DNA from: Acidobacteriota bacterium
GTDB lineage: Bacteria; Acidobacteriota; Terriglobia; Acidiferrales; UBA7541
Reading direction: 5' to 3'
Assembly: GCA_003167215.1 (NCBI GenBank)
Contig: PMTV01000029.1
Span: 151,598 to 215,597, forward strand
DNA length: 64,000 nucleotides
Under the pieces are notes generated by a model. That model did no database searches and was not told the DNA's origin. It saw only the letters and a program-made list of their open reading frames with translations. Shown here one piece after another: positions 1-11,690 of this stretch. The position numbers and the translations under genes were made by a program. Each line of letters opens with the position of its first letter. The stretch's first letter is position 1.

Positions 1-2543
1 TCTTCGAGCACCCGAAGCCGCGCGGTGACCTTCGGATTCGCCGCGAAAAATGTGAGCGCCTCGCGCACGGTCATTTGCAGAACGTCGTGAATATTTTTCT
101 CTTTGTAACGCACGTCCAGCACTGCGCTCTTATAACGTGTCCCGCGGCATTCTTCGCAGATCAACTCAACGTCTGCCAGAAAACGCATCTCCACCGTGAC
201 TGTGCCGTCGCCCTGGCACGTTTCGCACCGCCCGCCGGGAATGTTGAACGAAAAATGCCCGGGCGTGAATCCGCGTTTCTTAGCTTCCGGAGTGGACGCG
301 AAGACTTCTCGTATGGGATCGAACGCTTTCAAATACGTGGCCGGATTCGAACGCGGCGTGCGGCCGATGGCGGACTGATCGACCATCTCCACCGCCGTCA
401 CTGCGGCGTCACCTTCCAAACGATCGCAGCACTCGCGCCAGTTTCCGCCCGTGCGCTTCAGCTGCAGCGCTTTGTACAGCACGTCATAAACCAGCGTGGA
501 TTTTCCCGAGCCGGACACTCCCGTAACGGCGACAAGCATTCCCAGCGGAACCATCACGTCAATATTCTTTAGATTGTGGCTGTGGGCGCCAATGATCTTC
601 AGGAATTTGCCTTGCGTTTTGCGGCGTTGCGCCGGCAGCGCCACTTTCAAATCGCCCCGCAGGTAGCGTGCGGTCAGCGATTGAGGATCCGCGAGCATCG
701 CGTCGCGCGTTCCTGCAAACATTAATTTCCCGCCATGTTCACCAGCGCCCGGGCCGAGTTCCAAAATGTGATCGGCGCCGAGAATTGTGTCCGGATCATG
801 TTCCACCACCAGCAGCGTATTTCCCAAATCTCGCAGCCCCTTCAAAATTTCAATCAGGCGGTTCGTATCGCGCGGATGCAATCCGATAGAGGGTTCATCC
901 AAAACGTATAACGCGCCAACCAGATGAGATCCGAGCGAAGTCGCGAGTTGTATCCGCTGCGCTTCGCCGCCCGACAGAGTGGAAGTGAGCCGGTCGAGCG
1001 TCAAGTAATCCAGCCCCACTTCGTCCAGAAACCTCAAGCGCAGCTGAATTTCTTCCAGAACTTTTTCGACGATGGTTGCTTCCGCCGGAGTGAGCGTAAG
1101 GCTTGCGAAAAACGGACGCGCCTCCTTCACCGTCATCTGGCAGACTTCCGTGATCGACCGCCCCGCAATTTTCACCGCGCGAGCTTCGGCGCGAAGCCTG
1201 GTTCCATGGCAGTCAGGACACGTTGCGTAGCCGCGGTAGCGGCTGAGGAATACGCGCACGTGCAGCTTGTATTTTTTTCGCTCCAGGAATCCGAAAAAGC
1301 CCTGCACGCCTTCGTATTTTTCTTTGCGGTCGCCTTCGATGATGGCGTCGCGCTGCGCAGCGGTCAGCTCGCGGAAGGGAACGTCAACCGGAATTCCTTT
1401 GGCGCGCGCGTATCGGCGCATGTCCATCGCGAGCTGCCGATAGCGCGGTTTGGTCCACGGCTGGATCGCGCCATCGGCGAGCGATTTGCTCTTGTCCGGG
1501 ATCACTCGGTCGATATCAAAATCAATCGTGTTGCCAAAGCCCTGGCAGCGCGGGCAAGCGCCGTACGGGCTGTTGAACGAGAAAAGGCGCGGCTCCGGCT
1601 CCTGATATGTCGCGCCGCATTTCTTGCATTCGAACCGCTCGTTGAACACAAGCCGCTCCGGCGTTGCGCCAGGAGCGTCGGGCACGAATTCCAGGATGGC
1701 CTCGCCCGGCCCTTCGCGATAGCAAATCTCAATGGAGTCCATCAACCGCGAACGTATTTCCGGCCCCAGCGCCAGCCGGTCGACCACCACGTACACAGGC
1801 CTCGTGAAATCCACATCCAGCAATTCTTCCGGCGTGGAAAATTCGAAGACCCGCCCGGCTTGATATAGCCGGTTGAAGCCGCGCTTGCGCAAGGCGATCA
1901 ACGATTCCCGAACCGTTTCCTGCGTCACGCGAACTGCTTTGCGCGAACGAACCGCCTGCGGCGTGTTCGTCGCCGCTTCAGGAGTGAATTTCAATTCGTA
2001 GAGAAGGTAGAACCTGCGCCCGGCGGGAAGCGCAAGGACGCGCGCGGCGATCTCATCGTGCGTATCTCTTCGCACCTCTTCTCCGCACCGCAGGCACAAC
2101 GTGCGTCCGATGCGCGCGAAAAGCAGGCGGAGATAGTCGTAAATTTCCGTCGCGGTCGCCACTGTGGACCGCGGGTTGCGCGTGGAGTTCTTTTGCCGGA
2201 TCGAAATGGCCGGAGCAATCCCCGTGATTTCGTCCACGTCCGGCTTTTCGATGCGCTCCAGGAACTGCCGCGCGTAGGCCGAAAGCGATTCGATGTAGCG
2301 GCGCTGGCCTTCCGCGTAAAGCGTGTCGAACGCCAGGCTCGATTTGCCCGACCCGGAAACTCCCGTCACCACCGTAATGGCGTTGTGCGGGATCACGAAA
2401 TCAATATTTTTCAGGTTGTGAACGCGCGCCCCGCGAACGCGTATTTCTTCCACGTCACCGGGCACCTCCGGACGCAAGACCGAGTCAGGAGCCTCGTTAG
2501 TGGTGGAGGCAGCAGCAAGCTTGTCTGTGGGTTTTGTCGGCAT
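1..2543 (-). CDS. uvrA: Excinuclease ABC subunit A (UvrA), 3' end outside the window
   Basis: DNA-damage recognition ATPase of nucleotide excision repair, acting in the cytoplasm with UvrB. About 847 codons are visible; the C-terminus runs off the left edge. The first ABC half has Walker A GVSGSGKSSLAFDTL near residue 50, a CxxC-x19-CxxC zinc module (ECKKCGA...GACPRCQG), and the signature LSGGEAQRIQLA with DEPSIGLHPRD. A second Walker A (GVSGSGKSTLVYD) and the zinc module CETCQGDG...CEECRGT follow. The upstream ATG gives a 30-residue low-complexity extension and almost no mRNA leader from the predicted promoter. A GTG at 2453, behind a GGAGGTG ribosome site at 2463-2469, gives the family-typical start MEEIRVRGARVHNLKNI and may be the true start. 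Confidence 0.97.
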   Translation of the reverse strand, partial: MPTKPTDKLAAASTTNEAPDSVLRPEVPGDVEEIRVRGARVHNLKNIDFVIPHNAITVVTGVSGSGKSSLAFDTLYAEGQRRYIESLSAYARQFLERIEKPDVDEITGIAPAISIRQKNSTRNPRSTVATATEIYDYLRLLFARIGRTLCLRCGEEVRRDTHDEIAARVLALPAGRRFYLLYELKFTPEAATNTPQAVRSRKAVRVTQETVRESLIALRKRGFNRLYQAGRVFEFSTPEELLDVDFTRPVYVVVDRLALGPEIRSRLMDSIEICYREGPGEAILEFVPDAPGATPERLVFNERFECKKCGATYQEPEPRLFSFNSPYGACPRCQGFGNTIDFDIDRVIPDKSKSLADGAIQPWTKPRYRQLAMDMRRYARAKGIPVDVPFRELTAAQRDAIIEGDRKEKYEGVQGFFGFLERKKYKLHVRVFLSRYRGYATCPDCHGTRLRAEARAVKIAGRSITEVCQMTVKEARPFFASLTLTPAEATIVEKVLEEIQLRLRFLDEVGLDYLTLDRLTSTLSGGEAQRIQLATSLGSHLVGALYVLDEPSIGLHPRDTNRLIEILKGLRDLGNTLLVVEHDPDTILGADHILELGPGAGEHGGKLMFAGTRDAMLADPQSLTARYLRGDLKVALPAQRRKTQGKFLKIIGAHSHNLKNIDVMVPLGMLVAVTGVSGSGKSTLVYDVLYKALQLKRTGGNWRECCDRLEGDAAVTAVEMVDQSAIGRTPRSNPATYLKAFDPIREVFASTPEAKKRGFTPGHFSFNIPGGRCETCQGDGTVTVEMRFLADVELICEECRGTRYKSAVLDVRYKEKNIHDVLQMTVREALTFFAANPKVTARLRVLE

Positions 2544-2558
2544 GCGTGTAAACCAATA

Positions 2559-2587
2559 ATTATACGCCGCCTCGTCAAGCCGGGCAA
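2559..2587 (-). promoter_or_regulatory. Predicted sigma70-type promoter of uvrA
   Basis: On the minus strand a perfect -10 TATAAT (2559-2564) lies 17 bp from a weaker -35 TTGCCC (2582-2587). Transcription should begin near 2552, only about 9 nt before the ATG at 2543. Either the mRNA is nearly leaderless or the GTG at 2453 is used. No SOS-box palindrome (CTG-N10-CAG) was noticed here. Confidence 0.5.
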
Positions 2588-2729
2588 ATCGCCTTCCGCC
2601 GCCTTAATGGTACAGTTTGACCGCAGCTATCGGCCCGGTTCGGACCTTAGGGAAACTCCCCGAGTCACGGCCTGATGTTACTCTTGCTGTCGTTCGAGTT
2701 TGATCAGCTAGGCGGGCACAGTGATTTTC

Positions 2730-3248
2730 ATGGAGACACAGCGATTGCTCTTTCGCACGCACGAGCCTCAGGATGAGCCCGATTTTATCAGTATGCATAC
2801 AGACCCCGAAGTCCGGCGTTACGTGGGAGGCCGAGCATGGCCTCTCGAAAAAGCGCGCACTCGTTTTCGGGAAGAATATCTAGGTTGGCCAAAAGAAATT
2901 TATGGCCTGTGGGCCACAATTCTTAAAGAAAAAACGAAATACATCGGATGTTGTGGCTTGCGTGCCGGCAACACCACAAGCGAAGCTCACCTCGGGTACT
3001 ATCTTGCCCGGCCTTATTGGGGCCGCGGGCTTGCCTCTGAGGCATCCCAAGCTTTCATCGACGTCGCCTTCACCCGCTTGCGTTTAGCACGCCTCCTGGC
3101 CGACGTGGAAAAAGGGAACGATCCGTCGGAACATATCTTGCAGAAGTTCGGATTCAAATTTATTAGTTCCGAAGAGCTTCCCGCCAGCCGCCGCATTCTA
3201 AACTTTTACGAGCTCATGAAATCAGAATGGGAAAAGAAATTAACTTAG
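2730..3248 (+). CDS. GNAT-family N-acetyltransferase (RimJ/RimL-like)
   Basis: Predicted acetyl-CoA-dependent N-acetyltransferase of 172 residues. It opens METQRLLFRTHEPQDEPDF, typical of the RimJ/RimL-like branch. The acetyl-CoA-binding region appears as HLGYYLARPYWGRGLASEA, followed by NDPSEHILQKFGFKF, the usual motif B helix and strand. Substrate is unknown: members modify ribosomal proteins, amino acids or small molecules. It stands alone between uvrA and a secreted protein gene. A GTG at 2721 is an in-frame alternative start adding three residues; ATG 2730 is preferred because it gives the family-typical N-terminus, although its ribosome site is weak. Confidence 0.85.
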   Translation: METQRLLFRTHEPQDEPDFISMHTDPEVRRYVGGRAWPLEKARTRFREEYLGWPKEIYGLWATILKEKTKYIGCCGLRAGNTTSEAHLGYYLARPYWGRGLASEASQAFIDVAFTRLRLARLLADVEKGNDPSEHILQKFGFKFISSEELPASRRILNFYELMKSEWEKKLT

Positions 3249-3383
3249 TACCGCGTTGACGTTGAATGCTGCGGACTCAGAAGGGAAACGGAATGGGCGC
3301 GCCATGCGTCAATTATTAAGGTGTAAAATGAAATACTAACTACTTGCCTGCGAAGTTCACGAATCACGAGGAGAAAAATTCAT

Positions 3384-4166
3384 ATGAAACTCAAAGTGCG
3401 GCTCATCTACGTAGGCCTGCTGGTTTTACTACCCTCTGTGATCTTCGCTCAAACACGCAAGCCGTTAACCAACGAAGACATCGTCAGCATGACCAAACAA
3501 GGATTCGACGCGCCTCTAATTGAGAAGGCGATTCAGACCGGAGGCAGTAACTTTGACGTCTCGGCCCAGGCGCTAGTGGACCTTAAAAATGCAGGCGTCA
3601 GTCAGGACGTGATGGCGGCGATGTTGTCCGCGCATAGCAGCGAAGCTCCAGCATCCAATGAAGCGGCGGCCGTGGCAGTAGTCACGCCTAACGCTACAAC
3701 CATGGATGTGTCTAAGCGCGCGTGCACGCCCGGCAACGGCTGTCTCCTAAGAGAAGGCGATCAAATTCCTCTAAAGTTTGCAAACGATCTGAATTCGAAA
3801 ACTGCTGCGGACGGCGATACCGTCGAATTCGTTCACGACGATGATTTGAAAGTCGGAGACACAATCGTAGTTCCGAAAGGCGCCCATGCTCTCGCCACCG
3901 TAACGAATGTGAAGCGGGCAGGAATGATGGGGAAGCCCGGCGAACTAAACGTACAACTGCAATATCTAGTGGCCGGCGATACCCGCATCAGAATCCGCGG
4001 CACCAAAGGGCGCGAAGGTCAGAGCGCGACCGGCGCGACGGTAGCTCTCACCGTCCTTTTCGGACCCATCGGATTGATCAAGCATGGAAAGGAAGTCGAT
4101 ATGCCGGCTGGAACACCGCTAGTCGCTTATGTAGACCAGGACATCTCACTCCCGCCGATTAAGTGA
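3384..4166 (+). CDS. Secreted hypothetical protein
   Basis: Not assigned to a named family. It has 260 residues with a clear Sec signal peptide (MKLKVRLIYVGLLVLLPSVIFAQ, cleavage predicted after about residue 22), so it is exported. Residues 28-75 form an alpha-helical module (NEDIVSMTKQGFDAPLIEKAI...ALVDLKNAGVSQDVMAAML) that resembles short N-terminal modules seen in acidobacterial secreted proteins. The rest looks beta-rich, with GDTIVVPKGAHALATVTNV and a hydrophobic, glycine-rich stretch near residue 215. A single CxxxxxC pair (ACTPGNGC) could form a disulfide. The start is supported by a GAGGAG site 8 nt upstream of the ATG. Confidence 0.75.
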   Translation: MKLKVRLIYVGLLVLLPSVIFAQTRKPLTNEDIVSMTKQGFDAPLIEKAIQTGGSNFDVSAQALVDLKNAGVSQDVMAAMLSAHSSEAPASNEAAAVAVVTPNATTMDVSKRACTPGNGCLLREGDQIPLKFANDLNSKTAADGDTVEFVHDDDLKVGDTIVVPKGAHALATVTNVKRAGMMGKPGELNVQLQYLVAGDTRIRIRGTKGREGQSATGATVALTVLFGPIGLIKHGKEVDMPAGTPLVAYVDQDISLPPIK

Positions 4167-4221
4167 GCCCTGGCTTTGCAGTCACCCGCAGAAAATCCGG
4201 CCGCTCTGGTAAAATGCCGCC

Positions 4222-5412
4222 GTGCCTGCAGCCAACCCACATTTTGACCGTGTGATCTGGATCGTCCTCGATAGCGTCGGCATCGGCGAATTGCCGGACG
4301 CCGCCGATTACGGCGACGTGGGACGCGACACACTGGGTCACATCGCACGCTCCCGCCCGCTGAAACTTCCAAACCTCGTTCGCCTCGGCCTCGCGAATAT
4401 CAAGCCGCTCGCGAATCTGCAGCCTTCAGCAAAACCCGCGGCTAGCTACGGAAAGGGTTCCACGGTTTCTCCGGGCAAGGACACAACGACAGGACACTGG
4501 GAAATGGCCGGCATTTGGCTAGAGCAAGCCTTCCCCGTGTATCCGCACGGCTTTCCAAAATCGCTGATTGCGGAATTCGAGTTTCGAATCGGGCGCCGCA
4601 CGCTCGGAAATAAGCCGGCATCAGGAACGGAGATCATCAAGGAACTGGGCGAAGAACATGTGCGCACAGGATTCCCGATCGTGTACACCTCCGGCGACAG
4701 CGTATTTCAAATTGCCGCGCACGAGGACGTAATTCCGATTGCCGATCTCTACCGCATGTGCGAGGTCGCGCGCAAACTGCTCCATGGCCCGAATCGTGTA
4801 GGCCGCGTGATCGCGAGGCCCTTCACCGGGACGACCGGAAATTTTCGCCGCACAGAGCGCCGCCATGACTACGCCGTCGAGCCGCCGCGCCCCATGCTGC
4901 TAGACGCGCTCGCGGACGCCAAAACCCCGGTTTTCGGCGTGGGCAAGATTCGCGACATCTACAACGGTCGCGGCGTGGACGACTATGTCACCACAAAAAA
5001 TAACGCTGAGGGCATGGCTAAGCTCACCGAAGCGCTCGCGCAGCGCCCGAGCGGACTAATTTTCGCAAACCTCGTGGATTTCGACATGCTCTTCGGCCAT
5101 CGTAAAGATGTGGAAGGCTTCGCACGGTCTCTGGAAGAATTTGACGCGCTGCTGGGACCCTTTCTCGACGTCTTGCGCCCTTCGGATTTGCTCCTCATCA
5201 CCGCCGACCACGGTTGCGACCCCGATCCCGTAAATCCCACCACGGATCATTCCCGCGAGTACGTCCCCATACTCGCTTACAATCCAAGCTCGCCTAGCGG
5301 CACGAATCTTGGCACTCGCGCAACCCTCGCCGACATGGGCCAGACCATCGCCGAAAATTTCTACACGAGTATCCCCCACGGCACTAGCTTCCTCAATTCG
5401 CTTGCTGGTTAG
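4222..5412 (+). CDS. deoB: Phosphopentomutase
   Basis: Interconverts (deoxy)ribose 1-phosphate and 5-phosphate in nucleoside salvage. The 396-residue length matches DeoB, an alkaline-phosphatase-superfamily metalloenzyme. Visible hallmarks are the N-terminal metal site IVLDSVGIGELPDAADYGD, the phospho-threonine loop GKDTTTGHWEMAG, and the C-terminal metal site TADHGCDPD with TDHSREYVPIL. Translation starts at a GTG; the preceding AAAATGCCGCC does not provide an in-frame ATG. No other deo genes are nearby, and its convergent neighbour is a VWA gene 100 bp away. Confidence 0.97.
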   Translation: MPAANPHFDRVIWIVLDSVGIGELPDAADYGDVGRDTLGHIARSRPLKLPNLVRLGLANIKPLANLQPSAKPAASYGKGSTVSPGKDTTTGHWEMAGIWLEQAFPVYPHGFPKSLIAEFEFRIGRRTLGNKPASGTEIIKELGEEHVRTGFPIVYTSGDSVFQIAAHEDVIPIADLYRMCEVARKLLHGPNRVGRVIARPFTGTTGNFRRTERRHDYAVEPPRPMLLDALADAKTPVFGVGKIRDIYNGRGVDDYVTTKNNAEGMAKLTEALAQRPSGLIFANLVDFDMLFGHRKDVEGFARSLEEFDALLGPFLDVLRPSDLLLITADHGCDPDPVNPTTDHSREYVPILAYNPSSPSGTNLGTRATLADMGQTIAENFYTSIPHGTSFLNSLAG

Positions 5413-5512
5413 TTTCAGTGTCTGCGTCGAAATCTCAGGGAGGATTCATTAGGGCGCAGCATTGCGATGCGGGCGCGTTCCAGCACGGACGCACCCAACT
5501 TCGCAAGCCCGG

Positions 5513-6598
5513 CTAGTTACCCGTAGCCGTTTTACTTGCGTAGTATCCCGTGCGCGTGCGGACGGAAAGTTTTCCATGCCCCTTTGGCGGAATCAGTTCA
5601 AGTCTTACGGAGCGGAACGTGCCGTCCCTAGCCGTATTCGTGGGGTAGTACCCGATGGTGTACTGATTGCGAATATCTCTCGCGATCTCCGTGCAGACAG
5701 AATCCACGTCGGCTAGATTGTCCGGGAAGAAGGCCAGCCCGCCAGTGGCTTCCGTGAGTGTACTCAAATCTTTTTTTGATTTTCGCACCATTTTCTTGTT
5801 GCTCTTGCGATCCTCATCGCTGAAGACGCCCACCGCGTAAATCACGGCGTTCGATTGCACCGCCGCTTTCACTGTATAGGCGAAATCCTTGCGGCTGGCG
5901 TCATCGTCGCCATCCGTGATCACCAGCAGAACACGTTTGTCCTTGTGCCCCTTCTTAAGATGGTCCAACGATCCGATAATCGCGTCGTACAGCGCCGTGC
6001 TGCCCCGCGTATCGATTTTCTCCAGCGCTTCGTGAAGTTCCTCGGGATTGCTGGTGAAATCCTCGTCCAGGTCCAGATAATATTCGTCATTGAAATTCAC
6101 CACGAAGACTTCGTCCGCGGTATTGCTGGTTCGCACGAACGACAGCGCCGCTTCGTTCACCTGCGCGCGCTTGTCCTTCATGCTGCCGCTGTTGTCAATC
6201 ACCAGCCCCATCGTCACCGGCACATCTTCTTTCGTAAATACTGAGATTTTCTGTTCGATTTTGTCTTCAAAGACCCGAAAATTGTCCCTGGGGATATCCG
6301 GGACAAACTGCCCCTTTTCATCCACGACGGTCGCATGCAATACCACCAGGTCGACAACATTCTTGATTGTGGTGCTTTGGCCTTGCGTTCCCGGTGTCTG
6401 CGGGGGAGGGGGGCTCGGCGGAAGCGGATTTTGCGCGCGCAAGCAGGGGCCAGCGCAGAGCAATGCCAGCAAGAGCAGCGAAATTGTCGCCGAATGCTTA
6501 ATGGCCGGGCGCGTAATAGCCTGACCTGGCGTAAACGGTAAGCGGTGGAAGTCCCTTGGGAGGACGCAGCTTAACTTTGACTTTCCGCCATTTTCCAT
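5513..6598 (-). CDS. Secreted VWA-domain protein (second of a tandem pair)
   Basis: VWFA-related protein of a type common in Acidobacteria. A hydrophobic signal segment (ISLLLLALLCAGPCLRAQ) is followed by a proline-rich linker and a beta-sandwich-like segment (VVDLVVLHATVVDEKGQFV). A von Willebrand A domain follows, with an intact MIDAS (DNSGSM, then TRGSTALYDAI, then ITDGDDD). The C-terminus QYTIGYYPTN...GYYA is shared with its neighbour, so the two are tandem paralogues. Start is problematic: ATGs at 6634 and 6598 overlap the upstream gene by 100 bp or more and give a very long n-region. An ATT at 6502 would overlap the upstream TAA by one base and give an ideal signal peptide. Function unknown, probably periplasmic or surface protein binding. 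Confidence 0.85.
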   Translation of the reverse strand: MENGGKSKLSCVLPRDFHRLPFTPGQAITRPAIKHSATISLLLLALLCAGPCLRAQNPLPPSPPPPQTPGTQGQSTTIKNVVDLVVLHATVVDEKGQFVPDIPRDNFRVFEDKIEQKISVFTKEDVPVTMGLVIDNSGSMKDKRAQVNEAALSFVRTSNTADEVFVVNFNDEYYLDLDEDFTSNPEELHEALEKIDTRGSTALYDAIIGSLDHLKKGHKDKRVLLVITDGDDDASRKDFAYTVKAAVQSNAVIYAVGVFSDEDRKSNKKMVRKSKKDLSTLTEATGGLAFFPDNLADVDSVCTEIARDIRNQYTIGYYPTNTARDGTFRSVRLELIPPKGHGKLSVRTRTGYYASKTATGN

Positions 6599-7565
6599 CG
6601 TGCGTCCGGTTGCTTGGTCTGTATCCAACCACATATTGGTTCCGCAACTCCATGCTGATTTTCGACGCGATGTCGGGCATGTCGCCCATGCTGGTGACAG
6701 CGAAGGCGCGCCCGCCGGTCATTTCCGTCAATTCTGACAGTAGCGACGGTCCCAGCCGTTCTTCCACTGTCGAACCGCCGCCTTCATCATACAAACCGAT
6801 AGCGTAAATCTGCACATCCGCTTCTCTTGCATACTTCCGGATGTCGGTTTCCGTGTAGCGGCTATGATTATCGCCTCCGTCAGATATGACGAGCAATGCT
6901 TTCTTTGTGTTGTGTGCGCCTTTCATTTCGCTGAGGCCCAGATAAATTCCATCCAGCAAAGCCGTTTGCCCGTGCGCGGACGTAAACATCAGCCGGTTCT
7001 GCAAATCTTCAACGCTGGCTGTGAACGGGCTGGTCAGTTGCGCGCGATCGTTGAAATTAATCAGGAGGAACTCATCTTTTGGATTCGCGGTACGGAAAAA
7101 CTGAACCGCCGCCTGCCGGGACTTTTCGATCTTGTCGCTCATGCTCCCGCTCATATCGAAAATCACGCCGATCGATATGGGCACGTCCTCGCCCGAAAAG
7201 CGCAGAACTTCCTGCTCTACTCCGTCTTCAAAAATGCGGAAGTTGCTTTGTTCCAGCCCGGTCACAAGCCGCCCATAAGGATCGGTCACAGTAACATTGA
7301 TCAGCGCTAAATCTGTTTCCGCCTTCAGCGCCTTGCCCTTCTCTATTCGTTGCGAGTTTTCAGTTGGAACTGGTCCCGCGGGAGTTGCTTCTTGGGACCA
7401 CGCATGAGGGCATACGCACGCGAACACTGCTAGAGCCGCGCAAAGCGCTGCCAGGGAATAGTTCCGCAACCGAACGCGTGCGCGGACTAGCAACTGGACC
7501 CCCGAAAATAACGCGAAACTCACGCAGCGCCGCGAGTCTCTGTGTCTCTTGTGCGATTGTAGCAC
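6498..7565 (-). CDS. Secreted VWA-domain protein (first of a tandem pair)
   Basis: Same architecture as the gene just downstream: signal sequence (SLAALCAALAVFACVCPHAWSQ), a beta-rich segment (TDLALINVTVTDPYGRLVTGL), a VWA domain with MIDAS DMSGSMSD, then GQTALLDGIY and ISDGGDNHS, and the C-terminal block QYVVGYRPSN...SGYYAPGH. Exported metal-dependent protein-binding domain; no enzymatic motif is seen. The ATG used here makes a long basic n-region. TTG at 7469 (MRNYSLAALC) or TTG at 7493 behind GGGGG would give a more normal signal peptide. Probably transcribed together with the paralogue. Confidence 0.85.
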   Translation of the reverse strand: MLQSHKRHRDSRRCVSFALFSGVQLLVRARVRLRNYSLAALCAALAVFACVCPHAWSQEATPAGPVPTENSQRIEKGKALKAETDLALINVTVTDPYGRLVTGLEQSNFRIFEDGVEQEVLRFSGEDVPISIGVIFDMSGSMSDKIEKSRQAAVQFFRTANPKDEFLLINFNDRAQLTSPFTASVEDLQNRLMFTSAHGQTALLDGIYLGLSEMKGAHNTKKALLVISDGGDNHSRYTETDIRKYAREADVQIYAIGLYDEGGGSTVEERLGPSLLSELTEMTGGRAFAVTSMGDMPDIASKISMELRNQYVVGYRPSNRTHDGKWRKVKVKLRPPKGLPPLTVYARSGYYAPGH

Positions 7566-7686
7566 TCGCTTCTTCTAAAGCAAGCGGCACCTTTCAGTAT
7601 TTTCATAGTAGTCCGGCAGTACCCGCCGCAACCGCCATCCCCTCCATGCTAATATGCGAGCTGCACGCGAACGTTAGCGGGTTCTC

Positions 7687-8448
7687 ATGAATTCAGCCCA
7701 GGCGAAAAAGATTTTGGTGGTGGTTCCGGCGCGTTACGCTTCGGTTCGATTTCCCGGCAAGCCTTTGGCCCAGATCGCCGGTCGCCCAATGATCCAGCAC
7801 GTCGTGGAACGCTTGCGCGAAGCCGCTGGCGCGCCCCGCATAATAGTCGCCACCGAAGACCAGCGCATCAAGGACGCGGTAACATCCTTCGGCGCGGAAG
7901 CAATCCTGACTCGCGCCGACCACCGTACCGGTACCGATCGAGTCGCGGAAGTTGCCGTGCACATCCCCGCCGACATCTACGTTAACGTGCAGGGCGATGA
8001 ACCGTTGATCGATTCCGCCTCCGTGGACGCGGTCATCCAGGCTCTCGCCGGCGACGACTCAATGCAAGTTGCCACGCCCTGTGCTGCCATCACCAAGCCC
8101 AACGACATCATGGATCCCAACGTGGTGAAAGTTGTCCGCGATTTCGACGGCAACGCCCTCTATTTTTCGCGCGCGCCCATTCCTTGGGTCCGCGACACCG
8201 GCGCGAAGGTCGCCGCCGAGCATTGGAAGCACATCGGGCTTTACGGTTATCGCCGCGACGCCCTGCTCGAGTTTCCCACCCTTCCTCCGGGTGAACTCGA
8301 GCGCATCGAACAACTCGAACAGCTTCGCTGGCTCGAAAACGGCTTTCACATCGGCGTAGTAGAAGCGGATTACGACGGCGTTAGCGTCGATCTACCCGCC
8401 GACGTCGAGCGCGTCGAAAAAATATTGCGCGAAGGCCCGGCGAAGTAA
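7687..8448 (+). CDS. kdsB: CMP-Kdo synthetase (3-deoxy-manno-octulosonate cytidylyltransferase)
   Basis: Activates Kdo with CTP to CMP-Kdo for LPS inner-core assembly. The 253 residues fit the family. Motifs seen are the nucleotide-binding VVPARYASVRFPGKPLAQI at the N-terminus, NVQGDEPLI (metal/CTP site) near residue 100, and the Kdo-binding region IGLYGYRRDALLEF. It is followed by pyrG, which makes the CTP it consumes, and kdsA/kdsD/kdsC lie 6 kb further on beyond an insertion, so this is a split Kdo locus. Confidence 0.97.
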   Translation: MNSAQAKKILVVVPARYASVRFPGKPLAQIAGRPMIQHVVERLREAAGAPRIIVATEDQRIKDAVTSFGAEAILTRADHRTGTDRVAEVAVHIPADIYVNVQGDEPLIDSASVDAVIQALAGDDSMQVATPCAAITKPNDIMDPNVVKVVRDFDGNALYFSRAPIPWVRDTGAKVAAEHWKHIGLYGYRRDALLEFPTLPPGELERIEQLEQLRWLENGFHIGVVEADYDGVSVDLPADVERVEKILREGPAK

Positions 8449-8532
8449 CCGCCTCCGGGCCAGACCAACCTCTAAACCGTCCGCAGCGTATTTACTCGGC
8501 GAATCGCATCAAAATAAAAATTGAAAACGTGA

Positions 8533-11240
<2,708 letters not shown>

Positions 11241-11589
11241 CTGTCCCCTCTCTCCATCATTTCCTTATGAAGGTAGTATCATATTGGTGATTCAAAAGCT
11301 CATCATTTATTACGGCTAGAATACTTAGCAAATGTCTAATGGGCCCAGAATTGCGCCTCATTGCCAAGGCGGCTCCGAATATGTCCACAACATCCAGATC
11401 CTTGAATTTCGCTTAATCGCGTGCTAGCGTCGGTCGTGATTAAAATTGAATATCGTCGAGCGCCTCAGCAAGGGCTAACCCAGGCCCTTCGCCAAGCCCT
11501 AATCTCGGGCTCCCCAGCTACGAATAGGACTTCAAATTCGAGTTACCCGGCTGCATTTCTATCCGGCACAGCCCAATATATAGAAATGG
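11241..11589. other. Gene-free flank left of the mobile element
   Basis: About 350 bp with no credible gene. It contains the 5' leader of the leftward methyltransferase and a short AGCCC/GGGCT hairpin near 11495. It ends with the left copy of the 8-bp target duplication AGAAATGG (11582-11589). Joining it to sequence right of the element does not restore an obvious reading frame, so the element probably landed in intergenic DNA. Confidence 0.6.
11582..11589 (+). repeat. Target-site duplication, left copy
   Basis: AGAAATGG, identical to 14006-14013 and immediately outside the element. Eight bases is the expected IS1595 duplication length. Confidence 0.8.
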
Positions 11590-11612
11590 GAAGATTATGC
11601 ACTTGACAAAAG
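11590..11612 (+). repeat. Left terminal inverted repeat of the IS1595-type element
   Basis: The inner 20 bases (11593-11612) are the exact reverse complement of 13983-14002. The outermost three bases (GAA here, CAT at the other end) match at only one position. Confidence 0.88.
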
Positions 11613-11638
11613 GCGGCATGGGGGTAAACCTTGCTCCT

Positions 11639-11676
11639 GAAGCCGCTATACCCAAGGCCAAAATCTGAGCGGCTTC
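11639..11676 (+). promoter_or_regulatory. Hairpin upstream of the cargo gene's ribosome site
   Basis: GAAGCCGCT (11639-11647) pairs with AGCGGCTTC (11668-11676), a 9-bp perfect stem with a 20-nt loop. It ends 4 nt before the GAGGAG ribosome site of the Ntn-hydrolase-like gene. It could modulate translation or block read-in from outside promoters; the role is inferred only from position. Confidence 0.4.
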
Positions 11677-11690
11677 CAAAGAGGAGAGCC

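Noticed and set aside
924..1868. 314-residue rightward open frame
   Set aside because: Antisense to uvrA, which shows clear ABC and zinc motifs on the other strand.
11421..11606. 61-residue open frame truncated by the mobile element
   Set aside because: It has no ribosome site or family features, and joining the flanks across the element does not extend it into a convincing gene.
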